A stretch of DNA of 64,000 nucleotides from Cohnella baijiui. GTDB lineage: Bacteria > Bacillota > Bacilli > Paenibacillales > Paenibacillaceae. The translations under genes were made by a program, and so were the position numbers. The notes beneath the pieces are model-generated. The model did no database searches. It saw nothing but the letters and a program-made list of their open reading frames with translations, and was not told the origin of the DNA. The stretch lies in NCBI RefSeq assembly GCF_020731285.1, contig NZ_JAJFOW010000024.1, positions 1 through 64,000 on the forward strand, given 5' to 3'. This document shows, piece by piece, positions 14,530 to 23,052 of this stretch; position 1 is the first letter of the stretch; every line of letters starts with the position of its first letter.

Positions 14530-16911
14530 ATGCATACAGCCAGTTGGACGGCGAAATGGATCTGGGCGGCGGGCGCCGCAGAGAGCAACGATGTGTACGC
14601 CGAAGCGCGAAAGACGTTCGAGTGGGAAGGGACTCCGGTACAGGCGACGCTCCGCGTTTCGGCCAATCAAGTCTATCAGGTCTATTTGAACGGCGAGCGG
14701 GTCGGACGGGGACCGGCGCCGGCCGACTTGTCCTGGACGACCTACGATACGTACGACGTGTCGCGCCTGCTGCGCGAGGGCACCAACGCGCTCGCCGTCG
14801 TGGCGAACAATTTCGGGCGCGAGCCCATCGTCACGCAGCAGCTTCAGGGTCCGGGCGGACTCGTCTGCCAGCTCGATCTCTTCGATCCGCGCACGGAGTC
14901 GGATGAGCCCGTCCGGTCGATCGCGAGCGGCCCCGACTGGCGGTGCCGCCGGTCGCCCAAATGGCGGCCGGCGAGCCGTCTTCACCGCTGGGGCGGGTAC
15001 CGGGAGCTGGCGGACCTCTCGCGAGAGGACGGCTGGAAGCGGGCGGACTATGACGATCGCGCGTGGCCGGCTGCCGTCGTCGTCGCCGAGGCCGCGCAGC
15101 CCGGATCGCCGTGGCCCCGCCTGCTGCCGCGCGATATCCCGCCCCTGCGGGAGACGATCGTGGCGCCCGCCGCCGTCATCGCCGCCGAAGGCTATCTGGG
15201 CGCGGTCTCCGCACCGGAAGCACTATTGGCGGGAGGGGGAGGAGGCGCGACGCTGGACGCGTCGGTTCCGGGATCGGTTCCGCAAATCACGTACGACTTC
15301 GGCGCGGAGAAGGTCGGTTATCCCGAGCTCGCGATCGAGGCGCCGGAGGGCGGCGTCGTACAGCTGCACTACGGCGAGTCGCTGGAACTGGCCTTGACGG
15401 ACACGTTTCTGCTGCGCAAAGGCCGGAACGCGCTCGCGCCCTTCGGCCGGCGCGCGTTCCGGTATCTCAAAGTGTCGGCCATGGCGACACCGGCGCCGAT
15501 CCGGATCGAACGGCTGGACATGCGGTTCGTCCATTACGACTTCGCGGGAAACGGACGGTTCCGGTGCAGCGACGAGCGGCTGAACCGCATTTGGGAGACG
15601 GGGCGTTATACGACCGTCGTCAACAGCCAACATCACTTCGAGGATTGCCCGTTCCGCGAAGGCGCCCTGTGGGTCGCCGACGCCGTCGTCATGGCCAAGG
15701 TCGTCTACCAAACGTTCAGCGACGCCGCACTCGTGCGCAAGTCGCTGCTGCAGGGGGCCCGGATCCAGAACGAGGACGGCTCGATCCCCGGCACCGGTCC
15801 GCAGCGCAATCCCTTTTTGCTGCCGGATTTTTGCGCGCACTGGCTCTTCGGCGTTTCGGCCTATTACGATTATTCGCACGACCGCGCGTTTGTCGAAGAG
15901 GTTTGGCCCGCCGTGCGGAAGCTGGCGAACTGGTTCGCGGACCAGGAAGACGAACGGGGGCTGTTCGCGCGCGCGGACCGGGACGGCTGGTGGTGCTTCA
16001 TCGACTGGTCGGACGACATCGACCGGCGCGACCGCGTGACGGCGATTTCCTGCTTTTATTACAAGTTTCTGCGGACGGCGGCGCCGCTCGCGAAAGCGAT
16101 GGGCGAATCGCGGCTCGCGGACGGCTGGAACGCCAAGGCGGAGGCGCTGCACCGGACGCTGCGCACGCTGCTCCGCGACGAAGCGACCGGCCTCTTCGCG
16201 GATTGCCTGACCGATGCGGGGCGCTCGCCCAGCATCACGGCCCAGACGAACTTCGCGGCGGCATGGTCCGGCATCATGACGCCGGAGGAGACGGTCGCCT
16301 TCGTCCGGCAAACGTATATGCCCGGCAAGCTGCCGCCGATCCGCGGCGCGTTTTTCTTCCACATCGTACTCGAGACGCTGTTCGGGCACGGTTGCGCGAA
16401 CGAAGCGATCGCACTGATCCGCGACTATTGGGGGGAGATGCTGGATCGCGGGGCGACCACCTGGTGGGAGACGTTCGATCCATCGCTGCCGCGGCCGACG
16501 ACGCCGAGTCCGTATCTCGGCCATACGCCGACGTACCTGGAGGACGCCATCCCGGTCAGCCTTTCGCACGGATGGGGCGCTTCTCCTACGTATCTGCTGA
16601 GCGCCGCGCTGCTCGGCGTCGACGTCTCCGCGCTCGGCGACGGGGCGGTGACGCTCCGCCCGAACGCGGTGCCCGGCGTATCCTGGGCGGAAGGTGTCGT
16701 GCCGACCCGTTACGGCGATATCCGGGCAAGCTGGAAACGGGGGGCGGACGGCGCGGTTCGTTTCGAGGCGGCGCTGCCGAAGGGGCTGCGATGGATCGGG
16801 AGAGGACTGGAGGCTGCCCGCGAATCCGCTCGGGACGGCAAAACCGTCGTGATGGGGACGGTTTTGCCGGGTCCGGACAGGGAGGGGCGCTCGGCCGCGT
16901 CCGCGCGCTAG
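14530..16911 (+). CDS. GH78 alpha-L-rhamnosidase family protein
   Basis: A 793-residue protein with an N-terminal galactose-binding-like domain (LRVSANQVYQVYLNGERVGRG, YDVSRLLREGTNALAVVANN) and an (alpha/alpha)6 catalytic domain. The GH78 motif DCPFREGALWVAD places the conserved Asp372, Glu377 and Asp384. WWETFDP gives Glu647, the probable general base. SLSHGWGASPTYLLS is the usual C-terminal signature. It would release terminal alpha-L-rhamnose from pectic oligosaccharides or glycosides in the cytoplasm. ATG 14530 has a G-rich ribosome binding site 7 nt upstream; an in-frame ATG lies at 14515. AraR-like half-sites precede it. Confidence 0.88.
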   Translation: MHTASWTAKWIWAAGAAESNDVYAEARKTFEWEGTPVQATLRVSANQVYQVYLNGERVGRGPAPADLSWTTYDTYDVSRLLREGTNALAVVANNFGREPIVTQQLQGPGGLVCQLDLFDPRTESDEPVRSIASGPDWRCRRSPKWRPASRLHRWGGYRELADLSREDGWKRADYDDRAWPAAVVVAEAAQPGSPWPRLLPRDIPPLRETIVAPAAVIAAEGYLGAVSAPEALLAGGGGGATLDASVPGSVPQITYDFGAEKVGYPELAIEAPEGGVVQLHYGESLELALTDTFLLRKGRNALAPFGRRAFRYLKVSAMATPAPIRIERLDMRFVHYDFAGNGRFRCSDERLNRIWETGRYTTVVNSQHHFEDCPFREGALWVADAVVMAKVVYQTFSDAALVRKSLLQGARIQNEDGSIPGTGPQRNPFLLPDFCAHWLFGVSAYYDYSHDRAFVEEVWPAVRKLANWFADQEDERGLFARADRDGWWCFIDWSDDIDRRDRVTAISCFYYKFLRTAAPLAKAMGESRLADGWNAKAEALHRTLRTLLRDEATGLFADCLTDAGRSPSITAQTNFAAAWSGIMTPEETVAFVRQTYMPGKLPPIRGAFFFHIVLETLFGHGCANEAIALIRDYWGEMLDRGATTWWETFDPSLPRPTTPSPYLGHTPTYLEDAIPVSLSHGWGASPTYLLSAALLGVDVSALGDGAVTLRPNAVPGVSWAEGVVPTRYGDIRASWKRGADGAVRFEAALPKGLRWIGRGLEAARESARDGKTVVMGTVLPGPDREGRSAASAR

Positions 16912-16995
16912 CCGGGTCTCCTCCTCCTTGGAGGCGAAAGGCGGCTTGGCGCCGAACGCGCCGGGCCGCCTCTTCCCTTGCGAAAATGAGCATAC

Positions 16996-17009
16996 TAAAG
17001 TATACTTAA
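16996..17009. promoter_or_regulatory. AAGTATACTT operator before the AraR-like repressor gene
   Basis: AAGTATACTT at 16998-17007 is a perfect 10-bp palindrome within TAAAGTATACTTAA. It lies 28 bp before the repressor start, so autoregulation is likely. Confidence 0.65.
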
Positions 17010-17034
17010 CCCAACTCGGGAGGAGTGGGTTGGC

Positions 17035-18147
17035 ATGGATACAGAAAAGCTGGACAAGACCCCCATGTACCAGTACGTGATGAACGATATCAAACGGAAG
17101 ATCGAATCGGGCGAGCTGAAGCCGCACGATCCGCTGCCGTCCCAGATTGAGCTGGCCAAGGCGTACAACACGAGCGAGATTACGTCTCGCCGCGCGTTGT
17201 CCGATCTGGTACAGGAAGGCTACGTATACCGCATTCGCGGCAAGGGCAGTTTCATCCAGGAGAATCCGGTGGTGCAAGCCACTGGCGCGAAGCCGATCCG
17301 CACGATCTATTTCGCGCATTTGAGCCATACGGTAGAAAGCTTCGACCATCCGTTCTTCAGCGACATGTTCGACGGGATCCGGGCGATCTGCGAGGAAAAC
17401 GGCATCGCCTTTTACCTGTGGGACATCGGCCAGGACTACGAGCTGCCGGATGACCCGTATGCCGGGATCGTCCTGCACACCGCGAGCGCGAACGACTCCT
17501 TCGACCCGGATCGCCTTCGCGCCTGGCAGCGGGAAGGCCGCCGCATCGTGACGGTGCACTTCTACTATCCGCATCTGGGCATCCCCTACGTCATCGTCGA
17601 CAATTTGACGGGGGGCTACCTCGCCACGCAGCACTTGCTGTCGCACGGCCATCGCCGCATCGGCATCGTCGTCACCGGCGACTCGATTCTGGAGGTGAAC
17701 CAGGAGTTTTCCCTCCGGCTGCAGGGATACCGGCTCGCCTTGTCGCAGCACCAGATCCCGTTCGATCCCGAGCTCATCGCCTGCGTGAGCGGGCACGACG
17801 AGCGGGAAGCGATGGGCGAAGAGGGATTCGCCCGGCTTATGAAGCTGGCCGATCCCCCAACGGCGATTTTCGCGACCAGCGACTACAAGGCGCTCGGAGC
17901 CATCCGCGCGGCGCGCAGGGCGGGCTTCCGGGTGCCGGAGCAGATTAGCATCATGGGTTACGACGACGTCAAAGTGAGCGAATTTACGCATCCGCGGCTG
18001 TCGACCGTCAACCAGAATACGCGCAAGCTCGGCGAGCGGGCGGCCGAAATGCTGCTGTTCGAGATGAAGGACGGTCCCGGACTGCTCAAGGACGAGATCG
18101 TACCGACGCTCATTCCGCGGAACAGTACGGGTCCCGCGCCCGCCTGA
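17035..18147 (+). CDS. AraR-like repressor (GntR DNA-binding domain with LacI-type sensor domain)
   Basis: A 370-residue protein. Residues 1-75 form a GntR winged helix (MYQYVMNDIKRKIESGELKP, LPSQIELAKAYNTSEITSRRALSDL, GYVYRIRGKGSFI). The remainder is a periplasmic-binding-protein-like sensor of LacI type (PYVIVDNLTGGYLATQHLL, HGHRRIGIV, AIFATSDYKALGAIRAARRAG, ISIMGYDDVKVSEF). This domain combination is that of Bacillus subtilis AraR, which represses arabinose genes until L-arabinose binds. The matching palindromes at 16998, 18276 and 14194 are probably its operators. The effector could also be rhamnose or another pentose, given the GH78 neighbour. Confidence 0.9.
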   Translation: MDTEKLDKTPMYQYVMNDIKRKIESGELKPHDPLPSQIELAKAYNTSEITSRRALSDLVQEGYVYRIRGKGSFIQENPVVQATGAKPIRTIYFAHLSHTVESFDHPFFSDMFDGIRAICEENGIAFYLWDIGQDYELPDDPYAGIVLHTASANDSFDPDRLRAWQREGRRIVTVHFYYPHLGIPYVIVDNLTGGYLATQHLLSHGHRRIGIVVTGDSILEVNQEFSLRLQGYRLALSQHQIPFDPELIACVSGHDEREAMGEEGFARLMKLADPPTAIFATSDYKALGAIRAARRAGFRVPEQISIMGYDDVKVSEFTHPRLSTVNQNTRKLGERAAEMLLFEMKDGPGLLKDEIVPTLIPRNSTGPAPA

Positions 18148-18275
18148 TGATTGAAATAACGTTGCGCTCGTCCGGCCCGGCCGGCGGTCGCGCCCGAAGG
18201 CTGTCGTGACATTCGCGGCAGCCTTTCTTTTCTCCGCGCGGCTGAAAAAGCTGTTGCGCTGCATGATCAATTACA

Positions 18276-18300
18276 GTATACTTTTAAATATAAAGTATAC
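18276..18300. promoter_or_regulatory. AraR-like double operator before the ABC transporter
   Basis: GTATACTTT (18276-18284) and AAAGTATAC (18292-18300) form a perfect 9-bp inverted repeat. Each half also contains the AAGTATAC core. A further half-site GCATACTTT stands at 18314-18322. Confidence 0.7.
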
Positions 18301-18358
18301 GATAACAAATCGAGCATACTTTATAACGGCGAATGGGCCGTGTTTTTTTACGAGCTTG

Positions 18359-18372
18359 CGTAAGCGCTTTTA
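18359..18372. promoter_or_regulatory. cre-like catabolite repression site
   Basis: CGTAAGCGCTTTTA matches the CcpA consensus TGWAANCGNTNWCA at 12 of 14 positions and lies about 30 bp before the substrate-binding protein start. It also contains AAGCGCTT, so binding of another LacI-type protein cannot be excluded. Confidence 0.45.
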
Positions 18373-18403
18373 TACCAATCGGCGAAATGAAGGGGAGATC
18401 TGC

Positions 18404-20074
18404 ATGTGGAAAAGGAATGGTTCGGCCGCGCTGATCGGCGTGCTGATGGCGTCATCCTTGCTCGCGGCTTGCAGCCAATCGAACGATGCGGCGTCGCCGA
18501 GTCCGTCCGGCACGGACTCGGCGACGCCGTCGGCTGCGCCTAGCGCGTCCGCGAGTCCGTCCGAGAGCGCGCCCGCGCTGAACGGCACGATCAGCATCTC
18601 GCTGCCGAACGCGTCGTCCTCGGTCTGGAACGCCGTAGCCAAAGGCTATATGGCAAAAAATCCGGGCGTCAAGGTGACGGTCGACAACAAGCCGTTGGAA
18701 GGCTACAAAGAATGGTTGACCGCGCAGTTCGCGGCGGGGACGCCCGACGTGGACATGGTCGTCAACAACGAGGTCGCCGGCTTGATGAACGACCGCAAGT
18801 TCATGGACTACTACCCTTATTTCGACAAGACCAATCCGTATACCGACAAGCCCTGGAAAGACTCGTTCGATCTGTCGGCCATGGGAATCAACCTCGAAGG
18901 CGTCGGACCCGAGGATTACCTGTACAACCTGAACTTCGAATCCGTGCAGATTGTCTGGATATACAACAAAGAGATCTTCCAGAAGGTCGGGATCGCTGAG
19001 TCTCCCAAGACGTTTAACGAGATGATGGACGACTTCAAAAAGATCAAGGAAGCCGGCTATACGCCGTTCGCCTTGGCGGGCAACGCGACGTCCATGTGGA
19101 GCGGCCAGGCGGGGTGGCTCGTGCGGATCTATGCGGACCAGTATTTGCGCGACTACATCAACATCGCCCGTTCCCAGCCGCAGGACTATACGTACCTCCC
19201 GGAGATCGACGACGGCTGGAAGTACGATCTGTCCGACCCGTACAACGACGCGAACAGCAAAGTCACGAAGAACGAGCTTCGCCAGCTGAAGGCGATCAAA
19301 GACAAGGAAGGGCCTTACCAAATCGCGGGCAACCCGAAGTGGGCGGCCTACGCGGACAATTTGAAGAAATTGTTCCAATACGTGCCGAACGGCTTCTTCG
19401 GCGTTAAGGACGACCAGGCATACAACCTGTTCCTGACCGGCAAGGCGGCGACAATGGTCGGCACCCCGGCCTCCTACTGGCAGCTGCCGAAGGACTTCGC
19501 GGACGAAGCCAAGACCGGCGCCAAAGGCGGCGTCAAGCCGTTCGACTACGGCTTCTACAACATGCCGTCGATGGAGGGGCCGGAGGTTATGGCGCCCGCC
19601 CGGACGATCCAGATTCCGATCGGCTTCTACGGGTTCGTCAACAAGAGCGCGGAGCAGAACGCGCTGAACGCGGACTTCATGATGTACCTGACCAGTCCGG
19701 AAGGCTACGGCGTCTACGTGAAAGCGATCCAAGACAGCTCCGACGCATCGCTGTCCGGCGCTCCGGCGCTCAAGGACGTCACCCTGCCGCCCGAAATGAC
19801 GAAGGCGTTTGCGGACTTCGCTCCGATCGGCAATACCGAAGGCTATCAGAGCCCGGGCAACAGCCTCGCGCGCGGCTTGATGGACTACCAGCCGTCCGTG
19901 CAGGATTGGGTCGGCAGCGTCCAGCGATTCTTCGACGGCAAGCTCACGACCGAGCAATACCTGAAGGAGCTTCAAACGAACGTCGACAAGTATTTTGAAC
20001 CGATGTTGAAGCAGGGCAAAAAGGAGCTGTCGGACCTGGACACGCCGGAGCGCCGGCCGCCGGAACGCAAGTAA
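18404..20074 (+). CDS. Sugar ABC transporter substrate-binding lipoprotein
   Basis: A 556-residue extracellular solute-binding protein, family 1-like. The signal peptide ends in the lipobox LLAAC with the lipidated Cys at 23. An S/P/A-rich linker follows, and then the mature domain (ISISLPNASSSVWNAVAKGY, GYKEWLTAQFAAGTPDVDMVV, ATSMWSGQAGWLVRIYADQY). It captures the sugar outside the membrane for the two permeases that follow. ATG 18404 follows AAGGGGAG. The protein is followed by a stable hairpin without a T run, which may protect the 5' segment of the mRNA. Preceded by AraR-like operators and a cre-like site. Confidence 0.93.
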   Translation: MWKRNGSAALIGVLMASSLLAACSQSNDAASPSPSGTDSATPSAAPSASASPSESAPALNGTISISLPNASSSVWNAVAKGYMAKNPGVKVTVDNKPLEGYKEWLTAQFAAGTPDVDMVVNNEVAGLMNDRKFMDYYPYFDKTNPYTDKPWKDSFDLSAMGINLEGVGPEDYLYNLNFESVQIVWIYNKEIFQKVGIAESPKTFNEMMDDFKKIKEAGYTPFALAGNATSMWSGQAGWLVRIYADQYLRDYINIARSQPQDYTYLPEIDDGWKYDLSDPYNDANSKVTKNELRQLKAIKDKEGPYQIAGNPKWAAYADNLKKLFQYVPNGFFGVKDDQAYNLFLTGKAATMVGTPASYWQLPKDFADEAKTGAKGGVKPFDYGFYNMPSMEGPEVMAPARTIQIPIGFYGFVNKSAEQNALNADFMMYLTSPEGYGVYVKAIQDSSDASLSGAPALKDVTLPPEMTKAFADFAPIGNTEGYQSPGNSLARGLMDYQPSVQDWVGSVQRFFDGKLTTEQYLKELQTNVDKYFEPMLKQGKKELSDLDTPERRPPERK

Positions 20075-20102
20075 CCCGTATCCGCCCGCTCGATCAGCTC
20101 CG

Positions 20103-20137
20103 CCGACTGCACGGCCGATCGCGGTCCGTGCAGTCGG
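20103..20137 (+). promoter_or_regulatory. Intercistronic hairpin between binding protein and permease
   Basis: CCGACTGCACGG pairs perfectly with CCGTGCAGTCGG around an 11-nt loop. There is no T run, so it is probably an mRNA-stabilising or partial-attenuation element that lets the binding protein be made in excess. Confidence 0.6.
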
Positions 20138-20203
20138 TGCCTAGTCCGATGCGGCGCGAAGCGCCGCCGGACGGCAGGCACGGACTCAGGAAGGAGAAGC
20201 CTC

Positions 20204-22120
20204 ATGAGAAGAACCGCATGGATCCTGCTCGCGCTCGCGCTTCTGCTGGGGACGTCTCCGCAGATCGCGTCCGCGCAGGCGCAATGGTCGCTGGAAGGCG
20301 CGGGCGACATCACGTCCATCGCCGTGGCGGAGGACGGCAGCCGCATCGCGATCGGCAGCCATGGCGCCCGCACGTATGTCTACGACAAAGAAGGGAACAA
20401 GCTTTTCGAAGCGCCGGCGAACAACGTCGTTAACGCCGTCGATCTGCTCGCGGACGGCACGGTGCTCGCCGCCTCCGACGATAGGCGCTTGTACGCCTAC
20501 GGCCCGGACGGCGCCAAGCGGTGGGAAGCCGATCTGAAGCGGCAGGTCAAGAGCATGTCCGCTTCCTCCGACGGCTCGGTCGTCGCGCTCGTTCTCCAGC
20601 GAAACAACGATCTGGTGTTCGTGAACGGCGAGACCGGCGAGACATCCGGGAGCGCGCCGATCGGGACGGCGCTGCGGTTCGTCCAAGTATCGGGCAACGG
20701 CGAGCGGATCGTCGTCGCCTCGGGCGACCAGTTCGTCTACCTGCTGGACAAGACCGGCAAGCCGCTCGGCAAGCTGGGCGCCGGGGGGCAGATCCAGTCA
20801 ATCGTGGTGTCGGACGAAGGCGTGTCGGCGATCGGGACGAAGCTGGGCGAGGTCGAGCTGTTCGACGCACAGGGCAAGCTACAGCACAAGCTGAAGACGC
20901 GCGACATGGTGTCGGCCGTCGCCTTCTCGAAAGACGGCAAGATGGTCGCGGTGTCCGACTTGTCCGGCTACTTCTATATTTTTACGATACAAGGCAAGAA
21001 GCTGTGGGAGTACAAAGCAGGTGACACGGGCCGCGCGGTTGCGTTCGATCCCGAAGGCAAGACGCTGTATGCCGGGACGGACGACGGGCGAATCCTGCCC
21101 TTCGATACCGGCAGCGTCGTAGCCCAGGCGAAGAGCGACGCCCGCATACGGATGCTTGTTTGGGCCATCGGATCGGTCGCGGCGATCGCGCTGCTCTACG
21201 TGCTGCTGACGGCGATGAGGAAAAAAGGCAAACTGGGCGTGTTCAGAGAGATTTGGCGGTCCAAATGGGTGTACCTCGGTCTCGCGCCGAGTTTCCTGCT
21301 GATCTTTTTGTTTCTATACTTTCCGGCGTTTTCCGGTCTGTTCCATTCCCTTTACAAATGGCAGCCGGGCGGACGGACGACGTTTATCGGCCTCGACAAC
21401 TTCAAGCGCATGGTGCACGATCCTTACGTCACCAAAGGGCTCGGCAACTTGATCATCCTCATCGTCACCGGCCTTATCAAATCGCTCATCCCTCCGCTGA
21501 TCGTCGCCGAGTTGATCTACCATTTGCGCGGCAAACGGCTGCAGTACGGCTTCCGTACCGCCTTCACCGCGTCGATGGTCATTCCGGCCGTAGCGGGGTT
21601 GCTCATATGGCAAAATTTTTACGACCCGAACCTCGGGCTGTTCAACAACTTCCTGGAGCTGATCGGACTGGGCTCCTGGGCGCACGGCTGGCTCGGCGAC
21701 CCCAAGACGGCGCTGTGGGCGCTCATCTTCATGGGCTTCCCCTTCGTCGGGATTCTCCAACTGCTCGTCTTCTATGCCGGGCTGCTGGCGATCTCGGGCG
21801 AGCTGATCGAATCCGCCAAGATCGACGGAGCGAGCCTCCCCCGGATCATCCGCTCCATCCATCTGCCGCTGCTGGCGGGGCAGTTCAAGTTTCTGATCAT
21901 CCTGGGACTCATCGGCATCATCCAGGACTTCAACGGCATCATGATCGTGACCGGCGGGGGACCGATGGACTCCACCTACGTGCCGGCGCTGCAGATGTAC
22001 TACGCCGCGACGAAGTTCAGCGAGCTCGGGTACGCTTCGGCGCTCGGGGTCAGCATGTTCGCCGTCATTCTCGTCATCACCATCATCAATATGAAGTTCA
22101 TCAAATCGGCCGAGGACTAA
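20204..22120 (+). CDS. ABC transporter permease fused to an extracytoplasmic beta-propeller
   Basis: A 638-residue protein with an unusual layout. Residues 1-25 look like a signal segment (AWILLALALLLGTSPQIASA). Residues ~27-310 hold about seven WD40/PQQ-like blades, each with a DG/DKxGKxL turn (VYDKEGNKLFEA, AYGPDGAKRWEA, LLDKTGKPLGKL, LFDAQGKLQHKL, IFTIQGKKLWEY). A helix near 325-340 follows, and then a MalF-type permease with about six helices and an EAA loop, SAKIDGASLPRIIRSIHLPL. Ordinary permeases of this class have about 300 residues. The propeller should lie outside the membrane, where it could contact the binding protein or the substrate. Transcribed after the binding protein and before the second permease. 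Confidence 0.9.
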   Translation: MRRTAWILLALALLLGTSPQIASAQAQWSLEGAGDITSIAVAEDGSRIAIGSHGARTYVYDKEGNKLFEAPANNVVNAVDLLADGTVLAASDDRRLYAYGPDGAKRWEADLKRQVKSMSASSDGSVVALVLQRNNDLVFVNGETGETSGSAPIGTALRFVQVSGNGERIVVASGDQFVYLLDKTGKPLGKLGAGGQIQSIVVSDEGVSAIGTKLGEVELFDAQGKLQHKLKTRDMVSAVAFSKDGKMVAVSDLSGYFYIFTIQGKKLWEYKAGDTGRAVAFDPEGKTLYAGTDDGRILPFDTGSVVAQAKSDARIRMLVWAIGSVAAIALLYVLLTAMRKKGKLGVFREIWRSKWVYLGLAPSFLLIFLFLYFPAFSGLFHSLYKWQPGGRTTFIGLDNFKRMVHDPYVTKGLGNLIILIVTGLIKSLIPPLIVAELIYHLRGKRLQYGFRTAFTASMVIPAVAGLLIWQNFYDPNLGLFNNFLELIGLGSWAHGWLGDPKTALWALIFMGFPFVGILQLLVFYAGLLAISGELIESAKIDGASLPRIIRSIHLPLLAGQFKFLIILGLIGIIQDFNGIMIVTGGGPMDSTYVPALQMYYAATKFSELGYASALGVSMFAVILVITIINMKFIKSAED

Positions 22121-22135
22121 GGGAGGGGCACCGTC

Positions 22136-22969
22136 ATGTGGATTCGCAAAATACCGGATCTCCGCCAGCTGGCCATCGTCCTGCTGCTCGCGGTGCTCGT
22201 CTTTTTGACGCTGGTGCCGATCCTGTTCATGCTGTTCAGCTCGCTCAAGAGCAACGCGCAGATCCTCGGCAACTTCTGGGGCATGCCCTCGCCGGCGCGG
22301 TGGGGCAATTACAGCGAGGCGTTCTCGAGCATTTGGCGCTATATCGTCAATACCGTCGGATACGCGGTCGCCGGCAGCGTCTGCGTGATGCTGCTATCGG
22401 CGGTATCGGGCTACCTTTTCGCCAAAAAGTCGTTTCCCGGCAAAGAACTGCTGTTCATGCTCATGCTCGCCATGATGATGGTTCCGGGCATTCTGACGCT
22501 GATTCCGTCCTATGTCCTGTACGAAAACCTCGGACTGACGAATACGCCCTGGGTCATCATCTTGTCCTGCGCGGCCGGAGGTCAGGTGTTCGGCACATTC
22601 CTGTGCCGTACGTTCATGGCGGGTCTGCCGAGCGAGCTGTTCGAGGCGGCGCGAATCGACGGCGCGACAGAGATCCGGGTGTTCCTGCAGGTCGTCATCC
22701 CATTGTCGCTGCCCATTATGGCGACGCTGTTCATCATGCAATCGGTCGGCGTCTACAACGATTACGTATGGCCGCTCCTGACGATACAGAACAGCAGCCT
22801 CCAAGTCATCTCCGTCGGGCTGACCATCTTTACCAAGCAGTTCGGCATCACCGACATGGGCACCCAGTTCGCGGCTTACGCGATCTCCTCCGTGCCGCTG
22901 CTCCTCATCTTCTCCTTCGGGATGAAGTATTACATTCAGGGGATGACGCAGGGCGCGCTGAAGCTGTGA
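22136..22969 (+). CDS. Sugar ABC transporter permease (MalG type)
   Basis: A 277-residue integral membrane protein with six predicted helices and the EAA motif FEAARIDGATEIRVFLQVVIPLSLP, ending KYYIQGMTQGALKL, the usual C-terminus of carbohydrate CUT1 permeases. It pairs with the propeller-permease upstream (15-nt gap, GGGAGGGG ribosome binding site). No ATPase gene is in this locus; a shared MsmX-like ATPase elsewhere is likely, as is common in Bacillota. Confidence 0.93.
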   Translation: MWIRKIPDLRQLAIVLLLAVLVFLTLVPILFMLFSSLKSNAQILGNFWGMPSPARWGNYSEAFSSIWRYIVNTVGYAVAGSVCVMLLSAVSGYLFAKKSFPGKELLFMLMLAMMMVPGILTLIPSYVLYENLGLTNTPWVIILSCAAGGQVFGTFLCRTFMAGLPSELFEAARIDGATEIRVFLQVVIPLSLPIMATLFIMQSVGVYNDYVWPLLTIQNSSLQVISVGLTIFTKQFGITDMGTQFAAYAISSVPLLLIFSFGMKYYIQGMTQGALKL

Positions 22970-22986
22970 CGAAGCCGCCCGGGGTC

Positions 22987-23014
22987 TTGCCTGCACTCCT
23001 CGACCGTGTATAAT
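22987..23014 (+). promoter_or_regulatory. Sigma-A-type promoter for the AraC gene
   Basis: TTGCCT (22987-22992) and TATAAT (23009-23014) are separated by 16 bp, about 40 bp before the TTG start, in the short gap after the permease. Confidence 0.65.
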
Positions 23015-23052
23015 AGGGGGCACAAGGCCGGAGTCCGGAGGAGCGGGAGATC

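Noticed and set aside
15223..18270. Very long minus-strand open frame (about 1015 codons) opposite the GH78 and repressor genes
   Set aside because: It lies antisense to two well-recognised proteins, has low-complexity R/D/V-rich composition and no recognisable motif; high GC favours such shadows.
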